Shown piece by piece: positions 27,763 through 35,034 of a stretch of 64,000 bases of DNA (the stretch's first letter is position 1; each line of letters opens with the position of its first letter). Under the pieces are notes generated by a model, which saw only the letters and a program-made list of their open reading frames with translations, did not search any database and had not been told where the DNA came from. The DNA is taken from positions 2,666,001 through 2,730,000 of the forward strand of contig NZ_CP090446.1 in NCBI RefSeq assembly GCF_021442025.1. The letters are read 5' to 3'. The position numbers and the translations under genes were made by a program. This stretch comes from Sphingobacterium sp. SRCM116780. Lineage in GTDB: Bacteria > Bacteroidota > Bacteroidia > Sphingobacteriales > Sphingobacteriaceae.

Positions 27763-28347
27763 ATGACTCATCATTTTAATTTTTCAAATTTACAAGCTAT
27801 AAATCCGTGTCACACGACGTTAGTTGGTGATAAAATGATACTACGCTCCCAATCTAAAGTAGACTTCTTTAGAAAATATAAAGGAACCCCAATTGACAAT
27901 GCAGCGTTCTTTTATCAAATGGTTAGTGGCAATTTTTCTTTTCATGCTCAAGTCAAAATAGATGCGCATGCAACTTATGACGCCATCTTTTTGATGGTCC
28001 GTGCTAAAGAAGAACAATGGATTAAATTAGCCCTAGAACTTGGATCTGACAGGCAGTATAACGTCGTGTCTGTCATCACCAATAAATGGTCTGATGATGC
28101 AAACGGAGAGCTTATAACCACACAATCACCTTGGCTAAGAATTACAAGAGTTAACAACATCTGGGGATTGCATTATTCCTTAGATGGTATTTATTGGCGA
28201 TTTGTTAGAACTTTTGGTTTTGAGCTTGATGAGGAAGTCATGGTAGGTTATGGTGTACAATCTCCTCGTGGAGAAGGATTTGAGTCTGAAATCAGCCATC
28301 TACAGCTAAATCCAGAACCTATATTAGATTTTAGAAGTGGAAAATAA
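27763..28347 (+). CDS. DUF1349 protein (concanavalin-like fold)
   Basis: The 194-residue protein matches DUF1349: GTPIDNAAFFYQMVSGNFSFHAQVKIDAHATYDAIFLMVRAKEEQWIKLALELGSDRQYNVVSVITNKWSDDANG, SPWLRITRVNNIWGLHYSLDGIYWRFVRTF and VGYGVQSPRGEGFESEISHLQL. The fold is a beta-sandwich related to concanavalin A, and the biochemical role of the family is unsettled. It follows the hydrolase gene by 9 bp and ends right before a strong terminator. Confidence 0.88.
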   Translation: MTHHFNFSNLQAINPCHTTLVGDKMILRSQSKVDFFRKYKGTPIDNAAFFYQMVSGNFSFHAQVKIDAHATYDAIFLMVRAKEEQWIKLALELGSDRQYNVVSVITNKWSDDANGELITTQSPWLRITRVNNIWGLHYSLDGIYWRFVRTFGFELDEEVMVGYGVQSPRGEGFESEISHLQLNPEPILDFRSGK

Positions 28348-28380
28348 AAAAATGCCTTTCCAAATTTGAAAGGCATTTTT
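28348..28380. terminator. Bidirectional Rho-independent terminator
   Basis: AAAAATGCCTTTC (28348-28360) pairs perfectly with GAAAGGCATTTTT (28368-28380), with A-run and T-run ends. It lies between the convergent DUF1349 and glutamate dehydrogenase genes and can serve both. Confidence 0.9.
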
Positions 28381-28411
28381 AGTCTTTACAAAAGAGAAAA
28401 ACAATATATCG

Positions 28412-29836
28412 TTATGGAAAAATCCCTAATTGTTCATATGCTGCACCCACTTTATTAATAGCACAAATGAAGGCTGCTGTTCGGAGATCTTCTACTCCGT
28501 CAGTTTTGGCATACACCTCTCTAATCTCTTGATATGATCCGATCATTGTATCCTCAAGACCCGAATAAATGAGATCGATCTCATCAGGTCCACGTAAGAT
28601 AATCTTACGTTCAAGTTCGGAGACATTTTTTGATGTTAGCGATTCAATAATGTTTACAAGTTCTGCATACATATTCTCACTGAATCTTTTTTCAAGACGT
28701 CCATAGCGCACATGGCTTAGATTTTTCAACCACTCAAAATAAGAAACGGTAACTCCTCCAGCATTGAGGTACATATCTGGTATGATCCAAACTCCTTTTT
28801 TCAATAGAATCTCATCTGCATCAGGTGTCAACGGTCCATTAGCCGCTTCTCCAATAATCTTTGCTTGTATACGGCCTGCATTGCCTGCATGGATCACAGA
28901 TTCTAAAGCCGCAGGAATCAAAATATCACAAGGCTGCTCTAGTCCAGCTTCACCATTTTCTAGATCTCTAGCTCCAGGATAGTGTAAAATTGAACCTGTT
29001 GATTTTCGGTGCGCAACAACAGCATCTACATCAAGTCCGCCTTCGCTATAGATGGCGCCTTCATACTCTATCAACCCGACAATAATGGCTCCATTATCTT
29101 GAAAAAACTTGGCAGCATGGTATCCAACATTACCCAATCCTTGTACAATTACTTTCTTATTTTCAATACCGACAGGCAATCCTAAACGTTGCATATCTTC
29201 GGTTACAGAGCAAACTTCGCGAATTCCGAAATACACCCCTAGACCTGTTGCTTCTGTCCGACCATGAACACCACCTTGAGATATGGGTTTACCTGTAACG
29301 CACGCTTGTGCATTGACATCATTCGGATTCAACGACGAATAGGTATCCAATATCCAACTCATTTCTTGAGCTCCTGTACCATAATCTGGTGCTGGAACGT
29401 CAATCCCTGGTCCAATGAAATTTTTCTTGACCAATTCGGATGTATATCGCCGAGTAATTTTTTCCAATTCAAATTCTGTATACTTACTTTTATCAATTTT
29501 AATTCCCCCTTTTGCCCCTCCAAAAGGAACATTTACAATTGCGCATTTGTAAGTCATTAATGCAGCCAGCGCCATTACTTCTTCTTGATCTACTCCCATA
29601 CTAAACCGTATACCTCCTTTACAAGGAAGCTTGTGATGTGAATGCTGTACGCGATAAGCCTCGATGACTTCTACAGTATCACCTATCTTTACTGGAAACT
29701 TCACACGCAAAATAGAGTTGCACGCTTTGATTTGCTCTAAAATTCCTGATGAAAATCGAGTAAATTTCGACGCTTTATCAAAATTTTGACCAACACCTTT
29801 TAAAAAGCTATAATTTTCTTGTGATGAATTAGACAT
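28412..29836 (-). CDS. gdh: Glutamate dehydrogenase (Glu/Leu/Phe/Val dehydrogenase family)
   Basis: The 474-residue protein has the family motifs: CKGGIRFSMG with substrate Lys73, TYKCAIVNVPFGGAKGG with Lys97 and catalytic Lys109, the dinucleotide motif VQGLGNVGYHAAKFF, and NAGGVTVSYFEWLKN. It interconverts glutamate with 2-oxoglutarate and ammonium. It is longer than the usual 410-450 residues through a C-terminal extension (EVYAKTDGVEDLRTAAFICAINKVGAAYEQLGIFP). Sequence alone does not settle NAD or NADP preference. It is monocistronic. Confidence 0.92.
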   Translation of the reverse strand: MSNSSQENYSFLKGVGQNFDKASKFTRFSSGILEQIKACNSILRVKFPVKIGDTVEVIEAYRVQHSHHKLPCKGGIRFSMGVDQEEVMALAALMTYKCAIVNVPFGGAKGGIKIDKSKYTEFELEKITRRYTSELVKKNFIGPGIDVPAPDYGTGAQEMSWILDTYSSLNPNDVNAQACVTGKPISQGGVHGRTEATGLGVYFGIREVCSVTEDMQRLGLPVGIENKKVIVQGLGNVGYHAAKFFQDNGAIIVGLIEYEGAIYSEGGLDVDAVVAHRKSTGSILHYPGARDLENGEAGLEQPCDILIPAALESVIHAGNAGRIQAKIIGEAANGPLTPDADEILLKKGVWIIPDMYLNAGGVTVSYFEWLKNLSHVRYGRLEKRFSENMYAELVNIIESLTSKNVSELERKIILRGPDEIDLIYSGLEDTMIGSYQEIREVYAKTDGVEDLRTAAFICAINKVGAAYEQLGIFP

Positions 29837-30237
29837 AAAATATAAGTTAGTTTATACTTGTTTTTCTTTGGCAGTAAATACCTCGTTTGGCATTTATATT
29901 ACATAATAAAGTTAGGGAATTTGTGAATTAAAAAAGGTTAATTATATTGAAAATCAGATTTTTAGCATAATTTCTATGTTTATAGGTATTTGATGAAAAT
30001 CGGTGAATAAAAGTGTGATATAAATGAAAAAAAACGTCTTTTTTACAACAAAAAATAGTAATATTATCTATTTATATTCATCCTCTAAAAGTGATTTTTT
30101 TGATTCCTAATTGGAATCATAGCATTAGGATTAAATTATTGTTGCTTTTAGTGCAATGATGAACATAAAATAGTAACTTACATCATCACAACCTGTATCA
30201 CTTAGAAGAGTGTCGAGGATTTAAAAAAGTATTCCAT
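29837..30237. other. Divergent intergenic region between gdh and ketosynthase gene
   Basis: This 401 bp AT-rich region holds the promoters of two divergent genes. A short inverted repeat, TGATTCC-TAATT-GGAATCA (30101-30119), is the only symmetrical element seen and could be an operator. No sequence fitting TAnnTTTG at a suitable distance was found for either gene. Confidence 0.4.
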
Positions 30238-31350
30238 ATGTTGTCAGATCATACTTATTCTGTAATCATTGGTAGCGGTAGCTATCTTCCCACAAAGGTC
30301 GTAGGAAACGACGCTTTTTTATCGCACACTTTTTACGACAGCAATGGCCAGAAGCTTTCAAAAACGAATCAACAGATTGTTGATCAGCTGGTGCAGATTA
30401 CGGGTATACACGAGAGGCGCTATGTAGAAGATGATCTGGTTGCTTCGGATATCGCGACTTTAGCTGCAGTTGAAGCTATCCGAACAAGTGGTATCGACCC
30501 TGAATCTTTGGATCATATCATTGTGTCTCATAACTTTGGCGATATCCGACATGATAATAGAAGAAGTGATTTGGTTCCAAGCCTAGCCTCCCGGGTGAAA
30601 TATAATCTTGGGATCAATAATCCTGAAACGGTTGCCTATGATTTACCATTTGGCTGCGCTGGCTGGTTACAGGGTGTGATTCAAGCAGATCAATATATAA
30701 AGTCTGGAACTTCAAAACGTGTATTGATTATTGGAGCTGAAACACTATCTCGTATATGTGACCCACATGACCGGGACAGCATGATATACTCGGATGGAGC
30801 TGGCGCTGTGATATTAGAAGCGCAACAGAGTGATGTCCCTATTGGTATTATTACTCATGTGAGTAAGACCTATGCGAGTCCATTTGCCTATTTCCTACGT
30901 CTAGACAAATCGTACAATCCTACTTATGCTGGGGATGATTTATTTTTAAAAATGGATGGACGCAAACTTTATGAACAGGTATTAAAAAATGTTCCTACCA
31001 TCATCAGTGAATGTATAGAGAAAGCCAATCTTTCAATTTCAGCTATCTCCCGATTTTTAATTCATCAGGCAAATCAAAAAATGGATGAAGCTGTCATTGC
31101 CCGTCTTTTTGAACAATATGGAATTGCCGAAGTGCCAAAAGATAAAATGCCTATGACAATTTCATTTTTAGGGAATAGCTCTGTAGCAACCATACCTACT
31201 CTGTTTGACCTTATTGCAAACCATAACTTAAAATCTCATACCTTTAAGAAAGGTGAACATATTGTAATGGCTGCCATGGGAGCCGGTATTAATATTAATA
31301 GTCTTGTGTATACTTTCCCAACAGATTTTCCGATTTCAGATAACTTATAA
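30238..31350 (+). CDS. 3-oxoacyl-ACP synthase III family (FabH-like) ketosynthase
   Basis: The 370-residue protein has the thiolase-fold Cys-His-Asn triad of KAS III: Cys140 in DLPFGCAGWLQG, His276 in FLIHQANQKM and Asn313 in SFLGNSSVAT. It also has the C-terminal MAAMGAGININSLVYTF. An insertion near 27-50 (SHTFYDSNGQKLSKTNQQIVDQ) separates it from the housekeeping FabH and is seen in secondary KAS III-like enzymes of Bacteroidota. It stands alone without other fatty-acid or pathway genes, so its acyl substrate is unknown. Confidence 0.88.
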   Translation: MLSDHTYSVIIGSGSYLPTKVVGNDAFLSHTFYDSNGQKLSKTNQQIVDQLVQITGIHERRYVEDDLVASDIATLAAVEAIRTSGIDPESLDHIIVSHNFGDIRHDNRRSDLVPSLASRVKYNLGINNPETVAYDLPFGCAGWLQGVIQADQYIKSGTSKRVLIIGAETLSRICDPHDRDSMIYSDGAGAVILEAQQSDVPIGIITHVSKTYASPFAYFLRLDKSYNPTYAGDDLFLKMDGRKLYEQVLKNVPTIISECIEKANLSISAISRFLIHQANQKMDEAVIARLFEQYGIAEVPKDKMPMTISFLGNSSVATIPTLFDLIANHNLKSHTFKKGEHIVMAAMGAGININSLVYTFPTDFPISDNL

Positions 31351-31472
31351 TTATTTTCGATACAATAAATAATGCTTTATTGTATTTATAATTTATACGA
31401 GCAATATTCAAAACAGAAATACCCTAAGGGATATTTGTTTGTTTTACCCCCACTTTATTAAACTTTTTAAAC

Positions 31473-31500
31473 TTAAGGGCACCTGATCAGGTGCCCTTAA
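31473..31500. terminator. Perfect 28 bp palindrome, bidirectional terminator
   Basis: The 14 bases 31473-31486 are the exact reverse complement of 31487-31500, with GGGCACC in the stem and T-rich flanks. It lies between the convergent ketosynthase and prfH genes. The lack of a loop means that a few central pairs must stay open. Confidence 0.85.
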
Positions 31501-31509
31501 AAATTCATG

Positions 31510-32130
31510 TTATCTACTCTTAAACTTAGAACCTTTAAAAACACGGATAGGATCTCCACGTTTGATCTCATGATGGTTTTGCCATTGTTCTTTTATCAAT
31601 TGTCCAGCCATTTTGTTGTCCTTTTCTGTGATTTTTTGTATTAAACGTTCCGTTGCAATTTTTTTATTTTGCAATTGTGAACGACTATCCATTGCTATAG
31701 CCATTATGCCAGTTGGTATATGGATAGCACGTACAGCGGAACTCACTTTATTCACATGTTGACCTCCTGCACCAGAACTACGCATTACTTGATAGCTTAT
31801 ATCATCTTCAGAAATAGTAAGCTTGTCTTCTTTTGTTATCTCAAATAATTCAATAAACCAATTTTTACGTGGATGAAAAGGTCGGAATGGGCTTTCACAG
31901 ATCCATAATAATGAACCCTTCCAAGTAGTTAAAAATCGATGAACATCTGTCCCAACAAGCCTACAAATCACTGAACTCAACAAGTGGTATTGATTTTGAT
32001 CTTGTTTTATGATGGTCACTGTAATTTGTGCTGCAAGTGCCTCTTCTTTAAAAATATCGAGCACTTGGGTCAGGAAAAAGTCACACTCTCGGGGACCTCT
32101 TCCTGCACTTAATTGAATACATATTTCCAT
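31510..32130 (-). CDS. prfH: Peptide chain release factor H homologue
   Basis: The ATG at 32130 gives MEICIQLSAGRGPRECDFF, matching the start typical of PrfH. The 206-residue protein is a stand-alone release-factor domain with the GGQ motif (122-124, in SSGAGGQHVNKV) followed by the usual SRSQLQNKKIA segment, and it lacks a codon-recognition domain of RF1/RF2 type. It begins 4 bp after rtcB ends. The rtcB-prfH pair is known to act together: PrfH is proposed to release peptide from ribosomes cut in the 16S rRNA decoding centre, and RtcB reseals the break. Confidence 0.93.
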   Translation of the reverse strand: MEICIQLSAGRGPRECDFFLTQVLDIFKEEALAAQITVTIIKQDQNQYHLLSSVICRLVGTDVHRFLTTWKGSLLWICESPFRPFHPRKNWFIELFEITKEDKLTISEDDISYQVMRSSGAGGQHVNKVSSAVRAIHIPTGIMAIAMDSRSQLQNKKIATERLIQKITEKDNKMAGQLIKEQWQNHHEIKRGDPIRVFKGSKFKSR

Positions 32131-32134
32131 TGCT

Positions 32135-33526
32135 TTACTTATCCATACGCACAAACTTGGGTCTAAAAATTCCCAATACTTTCACCAAATCATTTTGCAC
32201 ATGCATCACTTTCTCAATGTCTTTATAGGCCATTGGTGCTTCATCAAGATTCCCTCCAATGACTTGGACTTGGGCATCGTGTAATGCTTTTTTCACATCA
32301 GATTTACTGAAACTAACTTTAGCTGTTGCTCTCGAAAATAATCGTCCAGCGCCATGGGAAGCTGAATGCAAACTTTCAGCGTTTCCTAAACCCTCAACAA
32401 TATACCCTGGAGCTGTCATTGAGCCAGGAATAATGCCCAACCTACCTTTGTCCGCAGGTGTTGCTCCTTTCCGATGTACGATACATTCTTTTCCTCCAAC
32501 AAGTTCTTTCCACGCAAAATTGTGATGATTTTCAATGGTCAAAACAATACGCTTACCTAAAGCTTTTGCAATGCGCTGATGGATATTTTCATGACAGGCT
32601 TTTGCATAATCACCAGCTAGATTCATCGCCATCCAGTATTCTTGTCCGTCATGTGTATTCAAATCTAACCAAGCCAAATGTTGGACTTGTTTAGGTAAAG
32701 GACATTGTTTTTGTGCCAAATAAGTATAGTGTTTGGCAATATTTGCTCCTAATCCACGAGATCCACTATGTGATAGTATCGCTAAATATGAACCTGCTTC
32801 CAGTTTCCAATCTGCTTTTGTTTCCTGCAAATCCACTATGCCGAACTCGACAAAATGATTCCCTCCTCCAGAAGTTCCCAACTGTTTATAAGCCTTACCT
32901 AGCAAGCTTTTTAACAATGGAATATCCTGAAATTCTGTTCTAGAAAATAATGCATGATCCGCTTTATTCTGATGTGTTTCATACATCCCAAACTTCGTTT
33001 GCTCCGCTAGTATTTTTAATAACATAGCATCTTTTCCTTTTATAAAGGATGCAGGTAAATCAAAAATGGACATGCTCATTCGACATCCAATATCAACGCC
33101 TACTCCATAGGGTATGACAGCCTGATCTGTTGCTAACACACCTCCTATTGGTAATCCATATCCGGCATGTGCATCTGGCATTAATGCTCCTGCAACGGAG
33201 ACAGGTAATTTCAATGCATCATAGAGTTGAAATTTCGCCCGTTCATCAATCAAATCTTCTCCAAAAATGGAAAATGGAACACGTTGGTTTAGCAATTCAT
33301 GTCTTCTTACTTCTACAGGTTTTATCAAACCTTCGGCCAATTTACCCCATACACCATGTCCTGCAAATTTTGCAGGATCTACTAAAACTTCCTGCGCTTC
33401 TTGCAGGATACGTTCTTTTTTTTCACGCTTTCTATAGCGTTGTATTTGCCCTAAGGCAATATTTATACTATTATTTTGTGGAAAACCTAATTTTATCAAG
33501 TCTTTCCCTGAGAGTTTACTTCCCAT
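32135..33526 (-). CDS. rtcB: RtcB-type RNA ligase, release-factor-H-coupled
   Basis: The ATG at 33526 (MGSKLSGKDLIKLGFPQ) is preferred to an earlier in-frame start that would run into a regulatory palindrome. The 463-residue protein has the RtcB motifs: PDAHAGYGLPIGGVLA, the metal-binding VGVDIGCRMS, GGGNHFVEFG, SHSGSRGLG and the guanylylated-histidine motif SHGAGRLFSR. RtcB joins 2',3'-cyclic phosphate and 5'-OH RNA ends using GTP and Mn2+. The N-terminus and the downstream prfH mark it as the RFH-coupled subtype. No rtcA, rtcR or archease gene is nearby. Confidence 0.93.
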   Translation of the reverse strand: MGSKLSGKDLIKLGFPQNNSINIALGQIQRYRKREKKERILQEAQEVLVDPAKFAGHGVWGKLAEGLIKPVEVRRHELLNQRVPFSIFGEDLIDERAKFQLYDALKLPVSVAGALMPDAHAGYGLPIGGVLATDQAVIPYGVGVDIGCRMSMSIFDLPASFIKGKDAMLLKILAEQTKFGMYETHQNKADHALFSRTEFQDIPLLKSLLGKAYKQLGTSGGGNHFVEFGIVDLQETKADWKLEAGSYLAILSHSGSRGLGANIAKHYTYLAQKQCPLPKQVQHLAWLDLNTHDGQEYWMAMNLAGDYAKACHENIHQRIAKALGKRIVLTIENHHNFAWKELVGGKECIVHRKGATPADKGRLGIIPGSMTAPGYIVEGLGNAESLHSASHGAGRLFSRATAKVSFSKSDVKKALHDAQVQVIGGNLDEAPMAYKDIEKVMHVQNDLVKVLGIFRPKFVRMDK

Positions 33527-33580
33527 TATTGTATTTTTAAATTGAAAATCAAGTGTTAAAAAAATAACACAGTTATGTGG

Positions 33581-33598
33581 GTTGGAATTAATTCCAAC
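33581..33598. promoter_or_regulatory. 18 bp perfect palindrome upstream of rtcB, candidate operator
   Basis: GTTGGAATT and its exact reverse complement AATTCCAAC abut with no spacer, 55 bp before the rtcB start. A second inverted repeat (GTGTTA at 33553-33558 with TAACAC at 33565-33570) lies between it and the gene. Either could bind a regulator; no regulator gene is adjacent. Confidence 0.45.
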
Positions 33599-33642
33599 GG
33601 TTTTCAATTCGGGAAAATTTGAAAGGGTCCGGAATAAACAAA

Positions 33643-33667
33643 AAAGCCCGAATTGTCTTCGGGCTTT
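33643..33667 (-). terminator. Terminator or attenuator ahead of rtcB
   Basis: On the minus strand AAAGCCCG (33667-33660) pairs with CGGGCTTT (33650-33643) and is followed by a long T-run and TTTG. It ends the short transcript that starts near 33800 and lies 117 bp before the rtcB start, so it could either isolate rtcB or act as an attenuator. Confidence 0.8.
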
Positions 33668-33691
33668 CTATATATTGATTAATCTAATCCG

Positions 33692-33766
33692 TTATATTTG
33701 GGCACGAAGAAACAAGATCGCAACTGTTGCAGCTATGTTAAATGGAGATATACGAGATACGAACAT
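33692..33766 (-). CDS. Candidate 24-residue leader peptide upstream of rtcB
   Basis: An ATG at 33766 opens MFVSRISPFNIAATVAILFL followed by RAQI and a TAA. It lies about 35 bases after the predicted transcription start of a strong Bacteroidota promoter (33806-33836) and its stop is 25 bases before the terminator hairpin. Promoter, tiny frame and terminator in one 160-base unit is the arrangement of a leader-peptide attenuator or of a small RNA with a short ORF. The peptide is hydrophobic with Arg near both ends. Whether it is translated is not shown. Confidence 0.45.
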   Translation of the reverse strand: MFVSRISPFNIAATVAILFLRAQI

Positions 33767-33805
33767 TTTATTCTTCGATTAAAGGGTTTTTATTATTTAT
33801 CGATG

Positions 33806-33836
33806 CAAAAGTAGAAAATATTTTGTAATTATCAAA
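33806..33836 (-). promoter_or_regulatory. Strong Bacteroidota promoter for the short leader transcript
   Basis: On the minus strand TTTG (33836-33833) is followed after 19 bases by TACTTTTG (33813-33806), a full match to the -33/-7 consensus. Transcription would start near 33800, between the stop of the secreted hypothetical gene and the 24-residue ORF. Confidence 0.75.
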
Positions 33837-33865
33837 AAAATTAATTCTCCAATAACCTCTATTGT

Positions 33866-34933
33866 TTATTTCTTTTCTGACATACCTATTACTGTTTGCG
33901 GAACAGCGCTTTCCTCTTCTGAGTTTTCAATACCTTCATAATGATAAGACTTTTTGGAACCTTCGTCACAAGCGGTAAAGAAAATGCTTGAATTAGTAAT
34001 CTCATTTTTCGAAAATCCAGTTGTATCTTTTATTTTCGGTAGTAGCTTGACATATTTTCGCAGATAACGATCATCATCATACTGATTATTGCGAAAATAG
34101 CCTTCATTCTCCAAAGCTTGCTTATTAATATATTGGTTTGATGATTTTTCGTATGTATAATCAGCCGAATCGGGAAGAAACGTATTGTAATGTTTATTAG
34201 CAAAGATTACGTTTTCCTGTATTGAATCTGAATGATAGTATTCGTTTTTCCATTCCCGTGCTTTTTCCCATTGTTCTTTATCATCTTTGTTCATTTTTTG
34301 TTTTGGGTATCCTCCCTCTCCTCCATAATTGGACAATTTTAGAACAGTAATATTTTCAGTTGTAGAGATACTCCCAAAGAAGTTTTGATATTCTCGCCGC
34401 GGTTTATTATATATCAGTATAAAATCATTATAGCCTTTATCATTTGTATAATACCATGAGTTTTCAGGTTCACGGTTATACCAGATCAAATCTCCTAACG
34501 CATTAGCAAGTCTAAAAGTTTGCGGAATAGCATTTTTCATGTATACAAAAGGACCATTAAAGCAATTCGCATGTTCATTAAAAACCCGATATACAGTATC
34601 CTTATCAAATTGCACGAAGGTTTTACCCCCTCTGTCAAAGCCAACAAAATTAATTTTTGTGCTATCACCCAGGGTATTGTTATGATGGGCAAATACTTGA
34701 AATAATTCCTGTTCTTCTGGGAAAAAAACTAAGTAATCTTTTTCAAATCCGTAACTACCGAAGACCATAGTAGCGTATCCATATAACATAAACTTTCCAT
34801 CATCAAAAAGGCACACACCCGAATTCCCTCCATATCGTCCTGTATACTGTTTATATCGAGGGTCTTTATTCATTTGTTGAGCAGATGTTGTTATCGAAAA
34901 AAGCATTGCTACTACTAATATGATTCGTCCCAT
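33866..34933 (-). CDS. Secreted protein of unknown function, probable LytTR target
   Basis: The 355-residue protein has a signal peptide (1-18, ending TTSAQ). The N-terminal part looks beta-rich (YKQYTGRYGGNSGVCLFDDGKFMLYGYATMVFGSYGFEKDYLVFFPEE); the second half is charged, with many Tyr and Asn. No domain is recognised. It is encoded directly downstream of a pair of 21 bp-spaced repeats (34998-35030) that fit a LytTR binding site. The LytS kinase gene ends at 35035 on the same strand, so the secreted protein may be an output or partner of that system. Confidence 0.7.
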   Translation of the reverse strand: MGRIILVVAMLFSITTSAQQMNKDPRYKQYTGRYGGNSGVCLFDDGKFMLYGYATMVFGSYGFEKDYLVFFPEEQELFQVFAHHNNTLGDSTKINFVGFDRGGKTFVQFDKDTVYRVFNEHANCFNGPFVYMKNAIPQTFRLANALGDLIWYNREPENSWYYTNDKGYNDFILIYNKPRREYQNFFGSISTTENITVLKLSNYGGEGGYPKQKMNKDDKEQWEKAREWKNEYYHSDSIQENVIFANKHYNTFLPDSADYTYEKSSNQYINKQALENEGYFRNNQYDDDRYLRKYVKLLPKIKDTTGFSKNEITNSSIFFTACDEGSKKSYHYEGIENSEEESAVPQTVIGMSEKK

Positions 34934-34997
34934 TTGTTTAATTCCTTTTTTGACAGTACTGCTAATATGATAACAAATAGTTGATGTTCTAAAATTG

Positions 34998-35030
34998 TTT
35001 ACAATTCGTTTAGATAGATTTACAATCCGT
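34998..35030. promoter_or_regulatory. Probable LytTR binding site, paired direct repeat
   Basis: TTTACAATTCGT (34998-35009) and TTTACAATCCGT (35019-35030) are 21 bp apart start to start, two helical turns. LytTR response regulators bind paired direct repeats with this kind of spacing. The site is 64 bp before the secreted hypothetical gene and next to the LytS/LytTR genes. Sister sites lie at 54517, 55724 and 57058. Confidence 0.65.
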
Positions 35031-35034
35031 GAAT

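Noticed and set aside
33693..33700. Plus-strand TATATTTG as a promoter
   Set aside because: No gene or ORF follows on the plus strand; the element lies at the end of the minus-strand 24-residue frame and is probably coincidental.
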